A stretch of DNA of 53,955 nt from Chthonomonas sp. (lineage in GTDB: Bacteria > Armatimonadota > Fimbriimonadia > Fimbriimonadales > Fimbriimonadaceae), in contig JAEURP010000021.1 of NCBI GenBank assembly GCA_016788585.1, positions 1-53,955 of the forward strand. The letters are read 5' to 3'. Under the pieces are notes generated by a model that worked only from the letters and a program-made list of their open reading frames with translations, had not been told where the DNA came from and ran no database searches. Both the position numbers and the translations under genes were made by a program. Positions 35,946 to 43,708 of the stretch are shown one piece after another (position 1 is the first letter of the stretch; every line of letters begins with the position of its first letter).

Positions 35946-37093
35946 AGAAAGAGACCCTTGCAGTTCATGCAGGCTTCGAACAGGACGCAGCTACCGGCGC
36001 GGTGATGCCGCCCATTTACCAAGTGAGCACTTATGCGCAGTCGGCCCCCGGTGAACATTTGGGCTATGAGTACTCTCGTACTGATAATCCGACGAGAACA
36101 CCACTGCAAGACGCGATTGCCGAACTTGAGAGCGCAAAGCATGGCTTGGTGTTCTCAAGCGGACTTGCCGCGATCGATGCCGTGCTCAACCTGCTGAAGT
36201 CAGGCGATCATGTCGTCGCTTGCGACGATCTTTACGGCGGCACGGGTCGGCTGTTTAGCCAGGTCGCGACAAACCGCGGCCTTGAATTCACTTTTGCCGA
36301 TCTGACCTCCGAAGAGTCTCTTCGCGCGGCAATGCAACCCAATACTAAGCTGGTCTGGCTCGAATCGCCTACGAATCCCATGCTTCGCGTCGTAGATATC
36401 GCCAAGGTTGCGAAGATCGCAAAGTCAGTCAGTGGGGCAGGCGTTTTGGTTGCCGTGGACAACACTTTTATGAGTCCTATGCTCCAGCAGCCGCTGGGCC
36501 TGGGCGCCGACATCGTGATGCACAGCGTCACAAAGTACATCAATGGTCACAGCGACGTCGTGATGGGTGCGCTGGCGATCAATGACGATGCGTTGCACGA
36601 GCGCTTGAAGTTCTTGCAGAACTCGATAGGGGGTGTTCCGGCGCCGATGGATTGCTTCTTGGTCCTTCGAGGTATTCGGACGCTGGCCCTGAGGATGGCT
36701 CAGCATGATCGCAATGGAAGTGCAGTTGCGGCCTTCCTCAGTTCGCACCCTAAGGTTGAAGCCGTGGTCTATCCGGGCTTGGTTAGTCACCCGGACCATG
36801 CATTGGCGCTCCGGCAACAAAGTGGCTTTGGCGGGATGGTGAGCTTTTATGTTCGTGGCGACCTCAATGCGGCGAAGCGGTTTCTAAGCGGCCTTAGGAT
36901 ATTTAAGATAGCCGAGTCCCTTGGCGGGGTCGAAAGCCTCATCGAGCATCCGGCAATCATGACCCACGCCAGCGTTCCACCCGAAAGAAGGCTCCAACTC
37001 GGAATCCTCGATAACTTGATCCGAATCAGTTGCGGAATTGAGCATTCCGATGACTTGATTGCCGATCTTGAGCGTGGATTGCAATTAGTCTGA
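35942..37093 (+). CDS. Trans-sulfuration PLP enzyme (cystathionine gamma-synthase/lyase family)
   Basis: 383 residues. Cys/Met-metabolism PLP family: YSRTDNPTRTPLQDAIAELE (in part), SSGLAAIDA, the PLP-stacking region DDLYGGTGRLF, DNTFMSPMLQQP, and the Schiff-base lysine K198 in HSVTKYINGHSDV. The C-terminal SLGGVESLIEHPAIMTHAS is typical of MetB and CTH/MccB. Whether it makes cystathionine (gamma-synthase) or cleaves it cannot be told from sequence alone. metX 1.8 kb downstream supplies O-acetylhomoserine and favours a synthase or sulfhydrylase role. Confidence 0.9.
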   Translation: MKKETLAVHAGFEQDAATGAVMPPIYQVSTYAQSAPGEHLGYEYSRTDNPTRTPLQDAIAELESAKHGLVFSSGLAAIDAVLNLLKSGDHVVACDDLYGGTGRLFSQVATNRGLEFTFADLTSEESLRAAMQPNTKLVWLESPTNPMLRVVDIAKVAKIAKSVSGAGVLVAVDNTFMSPMLQQPLGLGADIVMHSVTKYINGHSDVVMGALAINDDALHERLKFLQNSIGGVPAPMDCFLVLRGIRTLALRMAQHDRNGSAVAAFLSSHPKVEAVVYPGLVSHPDHALALRQQSGFGGMVSFYVRGDLNAAKRFLSGLRIFKIAESLGGVESLIEHPAIMTHASVPPERRLQLGILDNLIRISCGIEHSDDLIADLERGLQLV

Positions 37094-37138
37094 ACCTTTT
37101 GAGCGACTCTATCGGCCCTCCTAACCGTATTCATATCA

Positions 37139-38092
37139 GTGCATCAATTTCGAAACCTCGTCATCGCCGCTTGTCTGGCCCTTACGACCTTAGCCAGCGC
37201 CCAAAGCGACCCAACAAAACCAATTGCAACCGTTAACGGCGAGAGCATTGGCGGAATGGAGTATTTCCGCCGAATGGAATTCTTGCCGGGCTATGGCAAG
37301 ATGGTGGGGAATCGCTTCATCGAAGGTTGGCCGGGCTACCTAGCTCTTCAGCAGATCATCAACGAGCGGATTCTCCTTCAGTTAGCGAAAGAAAAGGCGG
37401 TCGCTCCCAAGGATGCCGATATTGCTGCAGAGCTCAACTTGCGCCTCAAGAACTCTCCAAAGCTACTGGAGACACTAGCGAAGGTTGGAATCACAAAGGC
37501 CGACCTCGAGCACCAAATTCGCGTAGACCTTTCCGAATTCAACCTTATTACGATGGGCGTCAACGTGACTGACCAAGAGGTTGAGCAGCATTATAAAGAT
37601 AACCCAACCCGATTTACGGTGCCCAAACGGTACAAGCTGAGACTGATCGCCGTGACCGAAGAGAAAAAATCGCAGGTGGATACTGCCCTAGCTGGCGGTA
37701 AGACCTTTGCCGATGTTGCCCGCGACATGAGCAGCGACCCAAGTGCGCTGCAAGGAGGCGCAATTGGAGATGTGCCGGCGACCGCCCTAGCGGAAGCGGT
37801 AACCAAAATGCTCGATCTCACCAAGATAGGCACCACGACCGAATGGATTAAAGGCGCCTCTGGTGGCTGGTTCAAGTTCTTGGTTGAAGACGTGAAGCCG
37901 TCCGAGAAGATCCCGCTCGACGCGAACACAAAGGCTCAGCTTCGCCGATCGCTGATGCTCGATCGAGGCCGGGTAAGAAATAACCTCGACAAGATGATGA
38001 CGGACGCGAGAAAGAAGGCGAAGATTACGGTTGTCCAGCCTGGACTCAATGAGATGATCCAGGAGTGGCAGAAGAGCGTCACCGGCGACTAG
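37139..38092 (+). CDS. Exported parvulin-type peptidyl-prolyl isomerase/foldase (SurA/PrsA-like)
   Basis: 317 residues from GTG 37139. Signal peptide ends in ASAQS (about 22). A SurA-N-like helical domain (about 25-145; VNGESIGGMEYFRRME, QQIINERILLQLA) is followed by a single divergent rotamase domain (about 150-265: KRYKLRLIAV, then SDPSALQGGAIGDVP) and a helical end. It should help proteins fold after export. Rotamase residues are incomplete, so it may act mainly as a chaperone. It starts 45 nt after the PLP enzyme gene. Confidence 0.8.
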   Translation: MHQFRNLVIAACLALTTLASAQSDPTKPIATVNGESIGGMEYFRRMEFLPGYGKMVGNRFIEGWPGYLALQQIINERILLQLAKEKAVAPKDADIAAELNLRLKNSPKLLETLAKVGITKADLEHQIRVDLSEFNLITMGVNVTDQEVEQHYKDNPTRFTVPKRYKLRLIAVTEEKKSQVDTALAGGKTFADVARDMSSDPSALQGGAIGDVPATALAEAVTKMLDLTKIGTTTEWIKGASGGWFKFLVEDVKPSEKIPLDANTKAQLRRSLMLDRGRVRNNLDKMMTDARKKAKITVVQPGLNEMIQEWQKSVTGD

Positions 38093-38101
38093 AATCTCCC
38101 T

Positions 38102-38902
38102 ATGGCGGTCGCCCTTCGCCAATTCCGAGCCCTCCTATCGATCTTCCTCCAAGATGGCCTCGCCTACAAGGCGAGCGGCCTCATATGGGTGATGACCGAT
38201 GTTGCAACAGCCGTCGCCATGCCAATGGTGATGGTTGCGGCGGCCAAGGGTGGCTCGATCAAGGGGCTGACCGGTGCTGACTTCGTGCTCTACTACATGG
38301 TCATGCTGCTGGTGACCAGCTTCGTTCAGTGTCACTTTATGTGGGATGTTGCTTTCGAAGTTAAAGAAGGCATCTTCAGCAGCCACATCATCAGGCCCGT
38401 CAACTACCTCTATTACAAGCTGGTACACAATTTGGCGTGGCGGATTGTACGAACGTCCATCTTCTTTCCGCTGTTTCTGCTCATCCTTTGGGCTTACGCC
38501 CCTTGGGTGCCGAATCCGCAAATCCACCTCACCTGGTTCTCGTTGCTCGCGGTGTTTTTGGGGCACATCCTCAGTTTCATGTTTGTTATGGCGATGGCGA
38601 TGCTGGCCCTCTTCTTGCAAGAGGTCACTAGCCTGTTCGAGCTCTATTACGTGCCAATGCTCTTCCTAAGTGGGCAGATGTTCCCGGTCGCGATTTTCCC
38701 GGATTGGGTGCGCAATCTCGCTATGTTTTTCCCGTTTTATTACACAACTGGCGTGCCAACGGAGATGCTCATCGGTAAGATCGGGCTCGCGCAGGCACCG
38801 ATGTTGTTAGGGATTCAGTGCGCCTGGATTTTGGGTAGTTACATTGCGTTCAAGATCATGTTTCATTACGGCACGCGGTACTACACCGGGGTCGGAATGT
38901 GA
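38102..38902 (+). CDS. ABC-2-type transporter permease
   Basis: 266 residues with six hydrophobic helices, and the ABC-2 layout EVKEGIFSSHIIRPVNYLYYKL (in part) seen in the 'ABC-2 family transporter' (DUF990-like) group, plus SGQMFPVAIFPDWVRNLAMFFPF (in part). No ATP-binding subunit is nearby, so its partner must be encoded elsewhere. TAGAAT, which includes the previous stop codon, ends 5 nt before the ATG. It overlaps metX by GTGA. Confidence 0.8.
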   Translation: MAVALRQFRALLSIFLQDGLAYKASGLIWVMTDVATAVAMPMVMVAAAKGGSIKGLTGADFVLYYMVMLLVTSFVQCHFMWDVAFEVKEGIFSSHIIRPVNYLYYKLVHNLAWRIVRTSIFFPLFLLILWAYAPWVPNPQIHLTWFSLLAVFLGHILSFMFVMAMAMLALFLQEVTSLFELYYVPMLFLSGQMFPVAIFPDWVRNLAMFFPFYYTTGVPTEMLIGKIGLAQAPMLLGIQCAWILGSYIAFKIMFHYGTRYYTGVGM

Positions 38903-39963
38903 ACATCGACCCTGGTCTGTTTGAAGAAAGTGAACGCACAACGCCTCAGGCAGAGGGCCGCCAGTTTGTGGAAGTCGGTTCTCTGGATTTGGAGCGTGGC
39001 GGCCATTTGGGCTCCGCTACGATCGCCTATCAAACCTGGGGCAAACCCGACCCCTCGAACGCGATCCTAGTCTGCCACGCGATCAGCGGTGACTCGAATG
39101 CCGTCGGCTGGTGGCCGCGCCTTGTCGGTCCAGGTAAGGCGATTGACACCGATCGGTATTGGGTGATCTGTTCCAATGTCATTGGTGGCTGCCAGGGCTC
39201 GACAGGGCCGCTCTCCGGCGACTTTCCATTTGTGACCCTTGGCGACATGGTTGAAGCGCAATCGCGCCTCATGGATCATCTGAGTATTCCTCAATGGCAA
39301 CTCGTTTGCGGCGGTAGCATGGGCGGGATGCAGGCCATTGAGTGGGCGCGCCGCTTCCCGAGTCGCACAAAGGGAGTCTGGGCAACGGCAAGTGCCCTGC
39401 GCCACAGCGCAATGCAAATCGGCTTCAACGAGGTCGCCCGCCAATCCATCTTCCGCGATCCTCGCTGGCAGGGCGGCAACTACACCGATCAAGGCCCGAC
39501 CGACGGTCTCGCGGTCGCCCGCATGCTCGGTCACTTGACATACCTGAGTGAGCCGGCATTTGAAGCAAAGTTCGGGAGGCGTCTGCAGGAAGGCGACGTC
39601 AAAGTCCCCGACGCCGGAGCGACCTTCGCGAAGAGGGAAGTCTTCCAGGTCGAGAACTACCTCGCCCACCAAGGCCATAAGTTCACCGAGCGCTTTGACG
39701 CGCGCACTTTTGTCGTCGTCTCGAACGCGATCGACACCTACGACTGCACAGCCCTGCCTGAGTCCGACACGCGGTTCTTGTTCACGTCGTTCACTAGTGA
39801 TCTGCTATATCCCAGCTGGCAAAGCCAAACCGCAAATGAACTAGCTTTGGGCTCTGGGCATGAGTCAACTTGGCTCGATATCAACTCTCCGCTCGGACAC
39901 GATGCCTTCTTGCTCGATGAAAACGAGCAAGCTTCAGCAGTACATACCCTCCTGGGCAATTAG
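38899..39963 (+). CDS. metX: Homoserine O-acetyltransferase family enzyme
   Basis: 354 residues from GTG 38899. Alpha/beta-hydrolase: AISGDSNAVGWWPRLVGPG (oxyanion and substrate loop), nucleophile Ser140 in GGSMGGMQ, Asp in SDLLYPSWQ, and His334 in LGHDAFLL. Members acetylate or succinylate homoserine, or act on serine; typical MetX motifs (GG-C-GSTGP, here GGCQGSTGPLSG) are present. It gives activated homoserine for methionine synthesis. The start overlaps the permease stop. Confidence 0.92.
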   Translation: MNIDPGLFEESERTTPQAEGRQFVEVGSLDLERGGHLGSATIAYQTWGKPDPSNAILVCHAISGDSNAVGWWPRLVGPGKAIDTDRYWVICSNVIGGCQGSTGPLSGDFPFVTLGDMVEAQSRLMDHLSIPQWQLVCGGSMGGMQAIEWARRFPSRTKGVWATASALRHSAMQIGFNEVARQSIFRDPRWQGGNYTDQGPTDGLAVARMLGHLTYLSEPAFEAKFGRRLQEGDVKVPDAGATFAKREVFQVENYLAHQGHKFTERFDARTFVVVSNAIDTYDCTALPESDTRFLFTSFTSDLLYPSWQSQTANELALGSGHESTWLDINSPLGHDAFLLDENEQASAVHTLLGN

Positions 39964-39978
39964 TCGGAGCGCCGACTT
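39962..39978. terminator. Short hairpin at the end of metX
   Basis: AGTCGG (39962-39967) and CCGACT (39972-39977) pair perfectly around AGCG, starting inside the metX stop codon and followed by TTCTCG. It sits between the convergent ends of metX and the helical-repeat gene. The T-run is weak, so it is a modest terminator candidate. Confidence 0.45.
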
Positions 39979-40027
39979 CTCGTCCGCTTCCGTGCGTTCG
40001 ACTTAGTGGGTCACCTAAGAGAAAGGA

Positions 40028-40756
40028 CTAGCGGTGGAGCCGGAGCCGCCGCTTGCCAGCACGGATCTGAATCTTGTCTCCCCATCGCTGAGCACAAATG
40101 ATTTGCTTCCGAGCAAGCCGTCTAATCGTCTCGTTTGGTTCCTTGTTGTGGGCGGCGTTCATCGCTGCCATACCGTACGAGGTGGCCGCGCTGCGCCAAC
40201 CCTTCGCCAATTCGTAGAGCTGAGCCGCTCGTTCGTATTGCTTCCAATCGCGTTCACCATGAAGGGCGTCTGTAAAGAGAGCATCGGCCGTAGCTTCATC
40301 ATCGCCTGAATTGATCCAGGCCTCGTGCTGAAGCCTTCGATGCTTCTTCTCCTCCTCCTTATCAGAAGTTCGCAATGCGTGGCTCCAAAGTGCCTGATGA
40401 CTCCAGCCAATTTCCTTCGCGTCGCCGGCTTCCTCAGCGATGGATAGCGCCTCCAGTAGCCTTGACCTTGCCTCCGGCATCTTGTCCGTGGTGAAGGCAA
40501 CGACGGATGCTCGAAGCGCCCGTGCATAAGCCAGTCTGTCACCAGAGTCTCTAAGCAGGCCCACGGCCATCTCAGCAAGGCCGGCTGAAGCCGGAAACGG
40601 ATGCTGCTCAGTTCCTGTCCCAATGAACTTATAAATGTGGGCCAAGCGCAAGTAAGCATTCCCAAGTTCTGTTGGATCGCCTCCCTGCAAAGACGAAACG
40701 CTTCTTTCGGCCTCGCGCCGATCTCTTGGGGTCAGTTTCTCCTCGGGAGCAAACAT
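40028..40756 (-). CDS. Hypothetical helical-repeat (TPR-like) protein
   Basis: 242 residues, Ala- and Arg-rich, with successive amphipathic helix pairs (e.g. LGNAYLRLAHIYKFIGTG, RLAYARALRASVVAF, EARSRLLEALSIAEEAGDAKE, YERAAQLYELAKGWRSAA) resembling TPR units. There is no signal peptide, so it is cytoplasmic. I recognise no family. ATG 40756 is preferred because CATAAT ends exactly 7 nt before it; an ATG at 40765 is the alternative. It is divergent from the PUR/HTH-like gene, with an 18-bp inverted repeat in the spacer. Confidence 0.7.
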   Translation of the reverse strand: MFAPEEKLTPRDRREAERSVSSLQGGDPTELGNAYLRLAHIYKFIGTGTEQHPFPASAGLAEMAVGLLRDSGDRLAYARALRASVVAFTTDKMPEARSRLLEALSIAEEAGDAKEIGWSHQALWSHALRTSDKEEEKKHRRLQHEAWINSGDDEATADALFTDALHGERDWKQYERAAQLYELAKGWRSAATSYGMAAMNAAHNKEPNETIRRLARKQIICAQRWGDKIQIRAGKRRLRLHR

Positions 40757-40776
40757 TGCGCTCATTATGCGTCGGC

Positions 40777-40865
40777 TCCCTGCTCCGCGAGTCGTCTCGA
40801 CAACGAAAAGCCCCAAAAAGGAAGCTGATACGCATGCACTGGTCTAGCGACTCGCGGAGCAGGGA
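40777..40865. repeat. 18-bp perfect inverted repeat in a divergent promoter region
   Basis: TCCCTGCTCCGCGAGTCG (40777-40794) is repeated inverted at 40848-40865, 71 bp apart start to start with 53 nt between. Each arm contains a near-palindromic CTC-CGC-GAG core, so each could bind a regulator dimer. It lies between the helical-repeat gene (minus) and the PUR/HTH-like gene (plus). As RNA it could also form a stem-loop. Confidence 0.7.
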
Positions 40866-40940
40866 ATTTTTTGCAATTTCTAAAGATAGTAGACAAATGA
40901 ATACTACTTTGTGATAGAGTGTTGGTGAGGACTAGAAACG

Positions 40941-41369
40941 ATGCCAACTCTGTGCAGCAAGACACTCACCACGCCCTTCAAAACTGTTTACATCGACCTT
41001 AAAGACTCTTCGAGTGGGCGATTTGTCCAGTTAGCTTCATACGGCCAGTTCGCACGGCAGACAATCACCATCGATGCGGCCGACCTACCTGCTGTGCTGG
41101 AGACTCTCTTTGAGTTTGCTGGGGCCGCTGGAATCGAGCTACCGAGCCAATTCAAACCAGCCAATCTCTCGGTCATTCAAAGGGAGTTTCCGCGAGCCTA
41201 CAAGCCTTGGACAAACAAGGAAATCCGTTTCCTTACCGAAGAAGTCGCCGAAGGGAAGTCGCTCGACGAAATGGCAAGATTTCATAAGCGGCAGCCTAGC
41301 GCGATTCTTAGTCGAATACGAACACTTTCGCCTCAGAGGCAAGCTGCTCCCCTTGCGTCTTCGGCGTAG
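40941..41369 (+). CDS. Small protein with PUR-like N-terminus and SANT/HTH-like C-terminus
   Basis: 142 residues. Residues about 12-62 (KTVYIDLKDSSSGRFVQLA, then RQTITIDAADLPAVLETL) follow the pattern of PUR-alpha-like nucleic-acid-binding repeats, a beta-sheet with 'G-R-F-v-x' and 'R-x-x-I-x-I'. Residues about 90-130 (WTNKEIRFLTEEVAEGKSLDEMARFHKR, in part) match a Trp-led Myb/SANT-like helix-turn-helix module seen at the ends of some bacterial DNA-binding proteins. Both assignments are by pattern, not by search. It is likely a DNA- or RNA-binding protein. GAGG lies 10 nt before ATG. Confidence 0.65.
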   Translation: MPTLCSKTLTTPFKTVYIDLKDSSSGRFVQLASYGQFARQTITIDAADLPAVLETLFEFAGAAGIELPSQFKPANLSVIQREFPRAYKPWTNKEIRFLTEEVAEGKSLDEMARFHKRQPSAILSRIRTLSPQRQAAPLASSA

Positions 41370-41393
41370 CCCATGCCATACTGAACCTCCAAC

Positions 41394-41469
41394 GCGGGTG
41401 TAGCTCAGTGGTTAGAGCACCGGCCTGTCACGCCGGGGGCCGCGGGTTCAAGTCCCGTCATCCGCGCCA
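41394..41469 (+). tRNA. tRNA-Asp (anticodon GTC)
   Basis: Acceptor GCGGGTG/CATCCGC (one G-T pair), anticodon stem CCGGC/GCCGG with loop CTGTCAC (anticodon GTC), T-arm GCGGG-TTCAAGT-CCCGT, discriminator G and encoded CCA at 41467-41469. It is followed 4 nt later by tRNA-Phe, and the two are surely cotranscribed. Confidence 0.97.
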
Positions 41470-41473
41470 GTGT

Positions 41474-41549
41474 GCCGCGGTAGCTCAGTTGGTAGAGCAA
41501 AGCACTGAAAATGCTTGGGTCGCCGGTTCGAGTCCGGCTTGCGGCACCA
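41474..41549 (+). tRNA. tRNA-Phe (anticodon GAA)
   Basis: Acceptor GCCGCGG/TTGCGGC with two G-T pairs at its base, anticodon stem AAGCA/TGCTT with loop CTGAAAA (anticodon GAA), T-arm GCCGG-TTCGAGT-CCGGC, discriminator A and encoded CCA at 41547-41549. A short T-rich stretch (TTTCCTTTT) follows and may end the transcript. Confidence 0.97.
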
Positions 41550-41559
41550 TTTCCTTTTA

Positions 41560-41608
41560 GGCTAATGGCTAATGGCTAATGGCTAATGGCTAATGGCTAA
41601 TGGCTAAT
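41560..41608. repeat. Seven perfect tandem copies of GGCTAAT
   Basis: The heptamer GGCTAAT is repeated seven times without error, then breaks into GGCCATCAGCCATAGACC, which contains inverted near-copies (TGGC/GCCA). It fills the space between tRNA-Phe and the end of rho. The 7-bp period and lack of spacers resemble the short tandemly repeated sequences (STRRs) of cyanobacteria rather than CRISPR. Confidence 0.95.
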
Positions 41609-41636
41609 GGCCATCAGCCATAGACCATCGACCCGA

Positions 41637-43016
41637 TTACGCCTTCAGCTTACTAACGATGCCCTCAAGGAACACCGCATTGTTCGGCGTTCGCTTAAGC
41701 AGCTTGATCATCGAATCCGTTGCTTCGTAGCTCTTCTCTTGATTCGCAAGTAGTCGGTGCAACTGCACAACGCCTTCCAAGAAGTGCTTGCTGAAGAGCT
41801 TCTCTTCATGCCGTGTCGAGGATCGCTTCACGTCGATCGCTGGCCAAATGCGTCGCTCGGCGAGCTCGCGGTCGAGCACGATTTCCATGTTGCCAGTGCC
41901 CTTGAATTCTTCAAAAATAGACTCGTCCATCTTCGAACCCGTCTCAACAAGCGCAGTGGCGATGATCGTCAGCGATCCGCCCTCTTCAATGTTTCGCGCC
42001 GCACCGAAGAAGCGACGTGGACGATACAAAGCAGCAGGATCGAGACCGCCCGAAAGCGTTCGCCCCGATGGGTTAATGGTCAGGTTGCTCGCGCGAGAAA
42101 GTCGCGTAATCGAGTCGAGCAAAATCACCACATCCTTGCCGCTTTCGACCATGCGCTTTGCTTGGTCCAAACAAAGGTCCGTAACCCGCATGTGGTTCTC
42201 GGCGGGCTCGTCAAAGGTACTGGAAATCACTTGCCCCTTCACAAAGCGGCGCATGTCCGTAACTTCTTCCGGCCGTTCGTCAACCAGGAGCACCATCAGG
42301 ACCGCCTCCGGATCGTTGATCGCGATCGCATTCGCGATCTGCTTCACGATTGTCGTCTTACCGGCCTTCGGCGGCGCAACGATCAGGCCGCGCGAACCCT
42401 TACCGATTGGAGAAATGAGGTCAATGATGCGACCGCAGATGTTCTCTGGATCGGTCTCCATAACGTAGCGCTCTTCTGGGAAAAGCGGGGTCAACTTGTC
42501 AAAATCTCGGCGAGTCTGAAGTTCTGGAGCAGCGGTGCCAAAGCCATTTACGCTCTCAACTCGGAGCATTCCGCGGTACTTCTCGCCTTCGCGAAGTTCG
42601 CGTGCAAGGCCATAGACCGTATCGCCTTGGCGAAGCGCGTGCTTCTTCACTTGGTTCTGGCTCACGTAAATATCGTTTGAACCGGGAAGGTAATTCTCGC
42701 GTCGCAAGAACCCAAAGCCATCATTGGCGAGCTCCAAAATGCCCTTGCCATAGACCTGGTCTGGGTTGGCCGCCTGCAAAAGCTGCTCGATGACCTGCCA
42801 GCGATGCTGGTCCATGTCGATCTTCTGCTTCTTGCACTCCTTCGCCAATTCGGCGGCGGTCATCTTATCAAAGTGGTTAAAGTCTATTTCGGGCAGACCT
42901 TCAAGTTCGGCTTGATCTACTTGAGGTAGACCGCCTTCCTTGCGGCCGCGGCCACGATTACGATTTTGGCCTTGGTTTTGGCCACTAGACTTCCGAGGGC
43001 GGAATGTGTGCGTCAT
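41637..43016 (-). CDS. rho: Transcription termination factor Rho
   Basis: 459 residues. The N-terminal 30 residues are basic and low-complexity (QNQGQNRNRGRGRKEGG). A Rho_N helical domain (about 50-85), the cold-shock-like RNA-binding domain (YGKGILELANDGFGFLR) and the hexameric ATPase follow: Walker A APPKAGKTT (214-222), VLLVDERPEEVTDM, VILLDSITRLSRA (Walker B) and the Q/R-loop region. It ends Rho-dependent transcripts with ATP. It is downstream of hpt on the same strand with a 146-nt gap. Confidence 0.97.
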   Translation of the reverse strand: MTHTFRPRKSSGQNQGQNRNRGRGRKEGGLPQVDQAELEGLPEIDFNHFDKMTAAELAKECKKQKIDMDQHRWQVIEQLLQAANPDQVYGKGILELANDGFGFLRRENYLPGSNDIYVSQNQVKKHALRQGDTVYGLARELREGEKYRGMLRVESVNGFGTAAPELQTRRDFDKLTPLFPEERYVMETDPENICGRIIDLISPIGKGSRGLIVAPPKAGKTTIVKQIANAIAINDPEAVLMVLLVDERPEEVTDMRRFVKGQVISSTFDEPAENHMRVTDLCLDQAKRMVESGKDVVILLDSITRLSRASNLTINPSGRTLSGGLDPAALYRPRRFFGAARNIEEGGSLTIIATALVETGSKMDESIFEEFKGTGNMEIVLDRELAERRIWPAIDVKRSSTRHEEKLFSKHFLEGVVQLHRLLANQEKSYEATDSMIKLLKRTPNNAVFLEGIVSKLKA

Positions 43017-43162
43017 GCGCTTGTTAAATGTTCCTGATTGGGCTTCCGTGAAGGAATGAGGTGAATCTTGAACCTAGCCCACCGGGCAGACGCGAGAGCG
43101 TCGTCTGGGAGTTGAGACGCACGAACTAACGAATAGTTATCGCGAGCGCGAGCGTTTTGGGT
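43017..43162 (-). promoter_or_regulatory. hpt-rho spacer with hairpin, probable rho leader
   Basis: This 146-nt gap holds a stable hairpin GACGC-GAGA-GCGTC (43089-43102), with alternative pairing of CAGAC (43087-43091) to GTCTG (43103-43107). A TTGAAC (minus strand, near 43157-43162) and an AT-rich GATAACTATT (near 43136-43145) hint at a promoter. rho leaders are often attenuated by Rho itself; no specific element was recognised. The hairpin could equally end the hpt transcript. Confidence 0.35.
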
Positions 43163-43699
43163 TCAATTGGATGCGTCGTCGATGAGTTCGGCGATGTAAG
43201 GGAGGTTTCGATACCTTTCCCCGTGATCCAATCCATATCCTACCACAAACTTCTTAGGAATCTCGAATCCAACGTAATCTACGTTCATTTCATGGGTCCG
43301 GGCCGCTGGCTTACTAAGTAAGGTCGCCACGCGCAGGGCCTTTGGCTTTCGTGTCTGCCAGATCTGCATCAGGTGCGTGAGGGTCAGGCCGGTATCAATA
43401 ATGTCCTCGACAATGAGCACATTCTTGCCTTCAATATTCACGTCAAGGTCTTTGCGAATTTGCACAATGCCGCTACTAGACTTCTCCGCACCATAGCTAC
43501 TGGTTTGCACGAAGTCCACCTTGACGTTGATCCCCAAGTGGCGGCACAAATCGGCAACAAAGAGAAATGAACCCTTCAAAACGCCTACGACAATGAGTTC
43601 CTCGTCGCCAAAGTCTCGCCGGATATCGACGGCAATCTCTTTGGTTCTTTCCGCGATCTCGTCGGCGGTGATCAAGGGCTTCAGCATCGTCTGGGTCAT
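43163..43699 (-). CDS. hpt: Hypoxanthine phosphoribosyltransferase
   Basis: 178 residues, normal size. Type I PRTase: GVLKGSFLFVADL (PPi loop), flexible-loop SSYG, the PRPP-binding signature VLIVEDIIDTGLTL, and the purine-site KKFVVGYGLDHGERYRNLPY (in part). It converts hypoxanthine (and guanine) plus PRPP to IMP/GMP in purine salvage. It diverges from the glycosyltransferase gene with only 9 nt between start codons. Confidence 0.96.
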   Translation of the reverse strand: MTQTMLKPLITADEIAERTKEIAVDIRRDFGDEELIVVGVLKGSFLFVADLCRHLGINVKVDFVQTSSYGAEKSSSGIVQIRKDLDVNIEGKNVLIVEDIIDTGLTLTHLMQIWQTRKPKALRVATLLSKPAARTHEMNVDYVGFEIPKKFVVGYGLDHGERYRNLPYIAELIDDASN

Positions 43700-43708
43700 G
43701 GCTAGATT

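Noticed and set aside
41560-41630. CRISPR-like array
   Set aside because: The units are contiguous heptamers with no spacers and no cas genes nearby.
41394-41640. tRNA-linked integration site of a mobile island
   Set aside because: No integrase, no direct repeat of the tRNA 3' end and no composition shift were seen; neighbouring genes are housekeeping.
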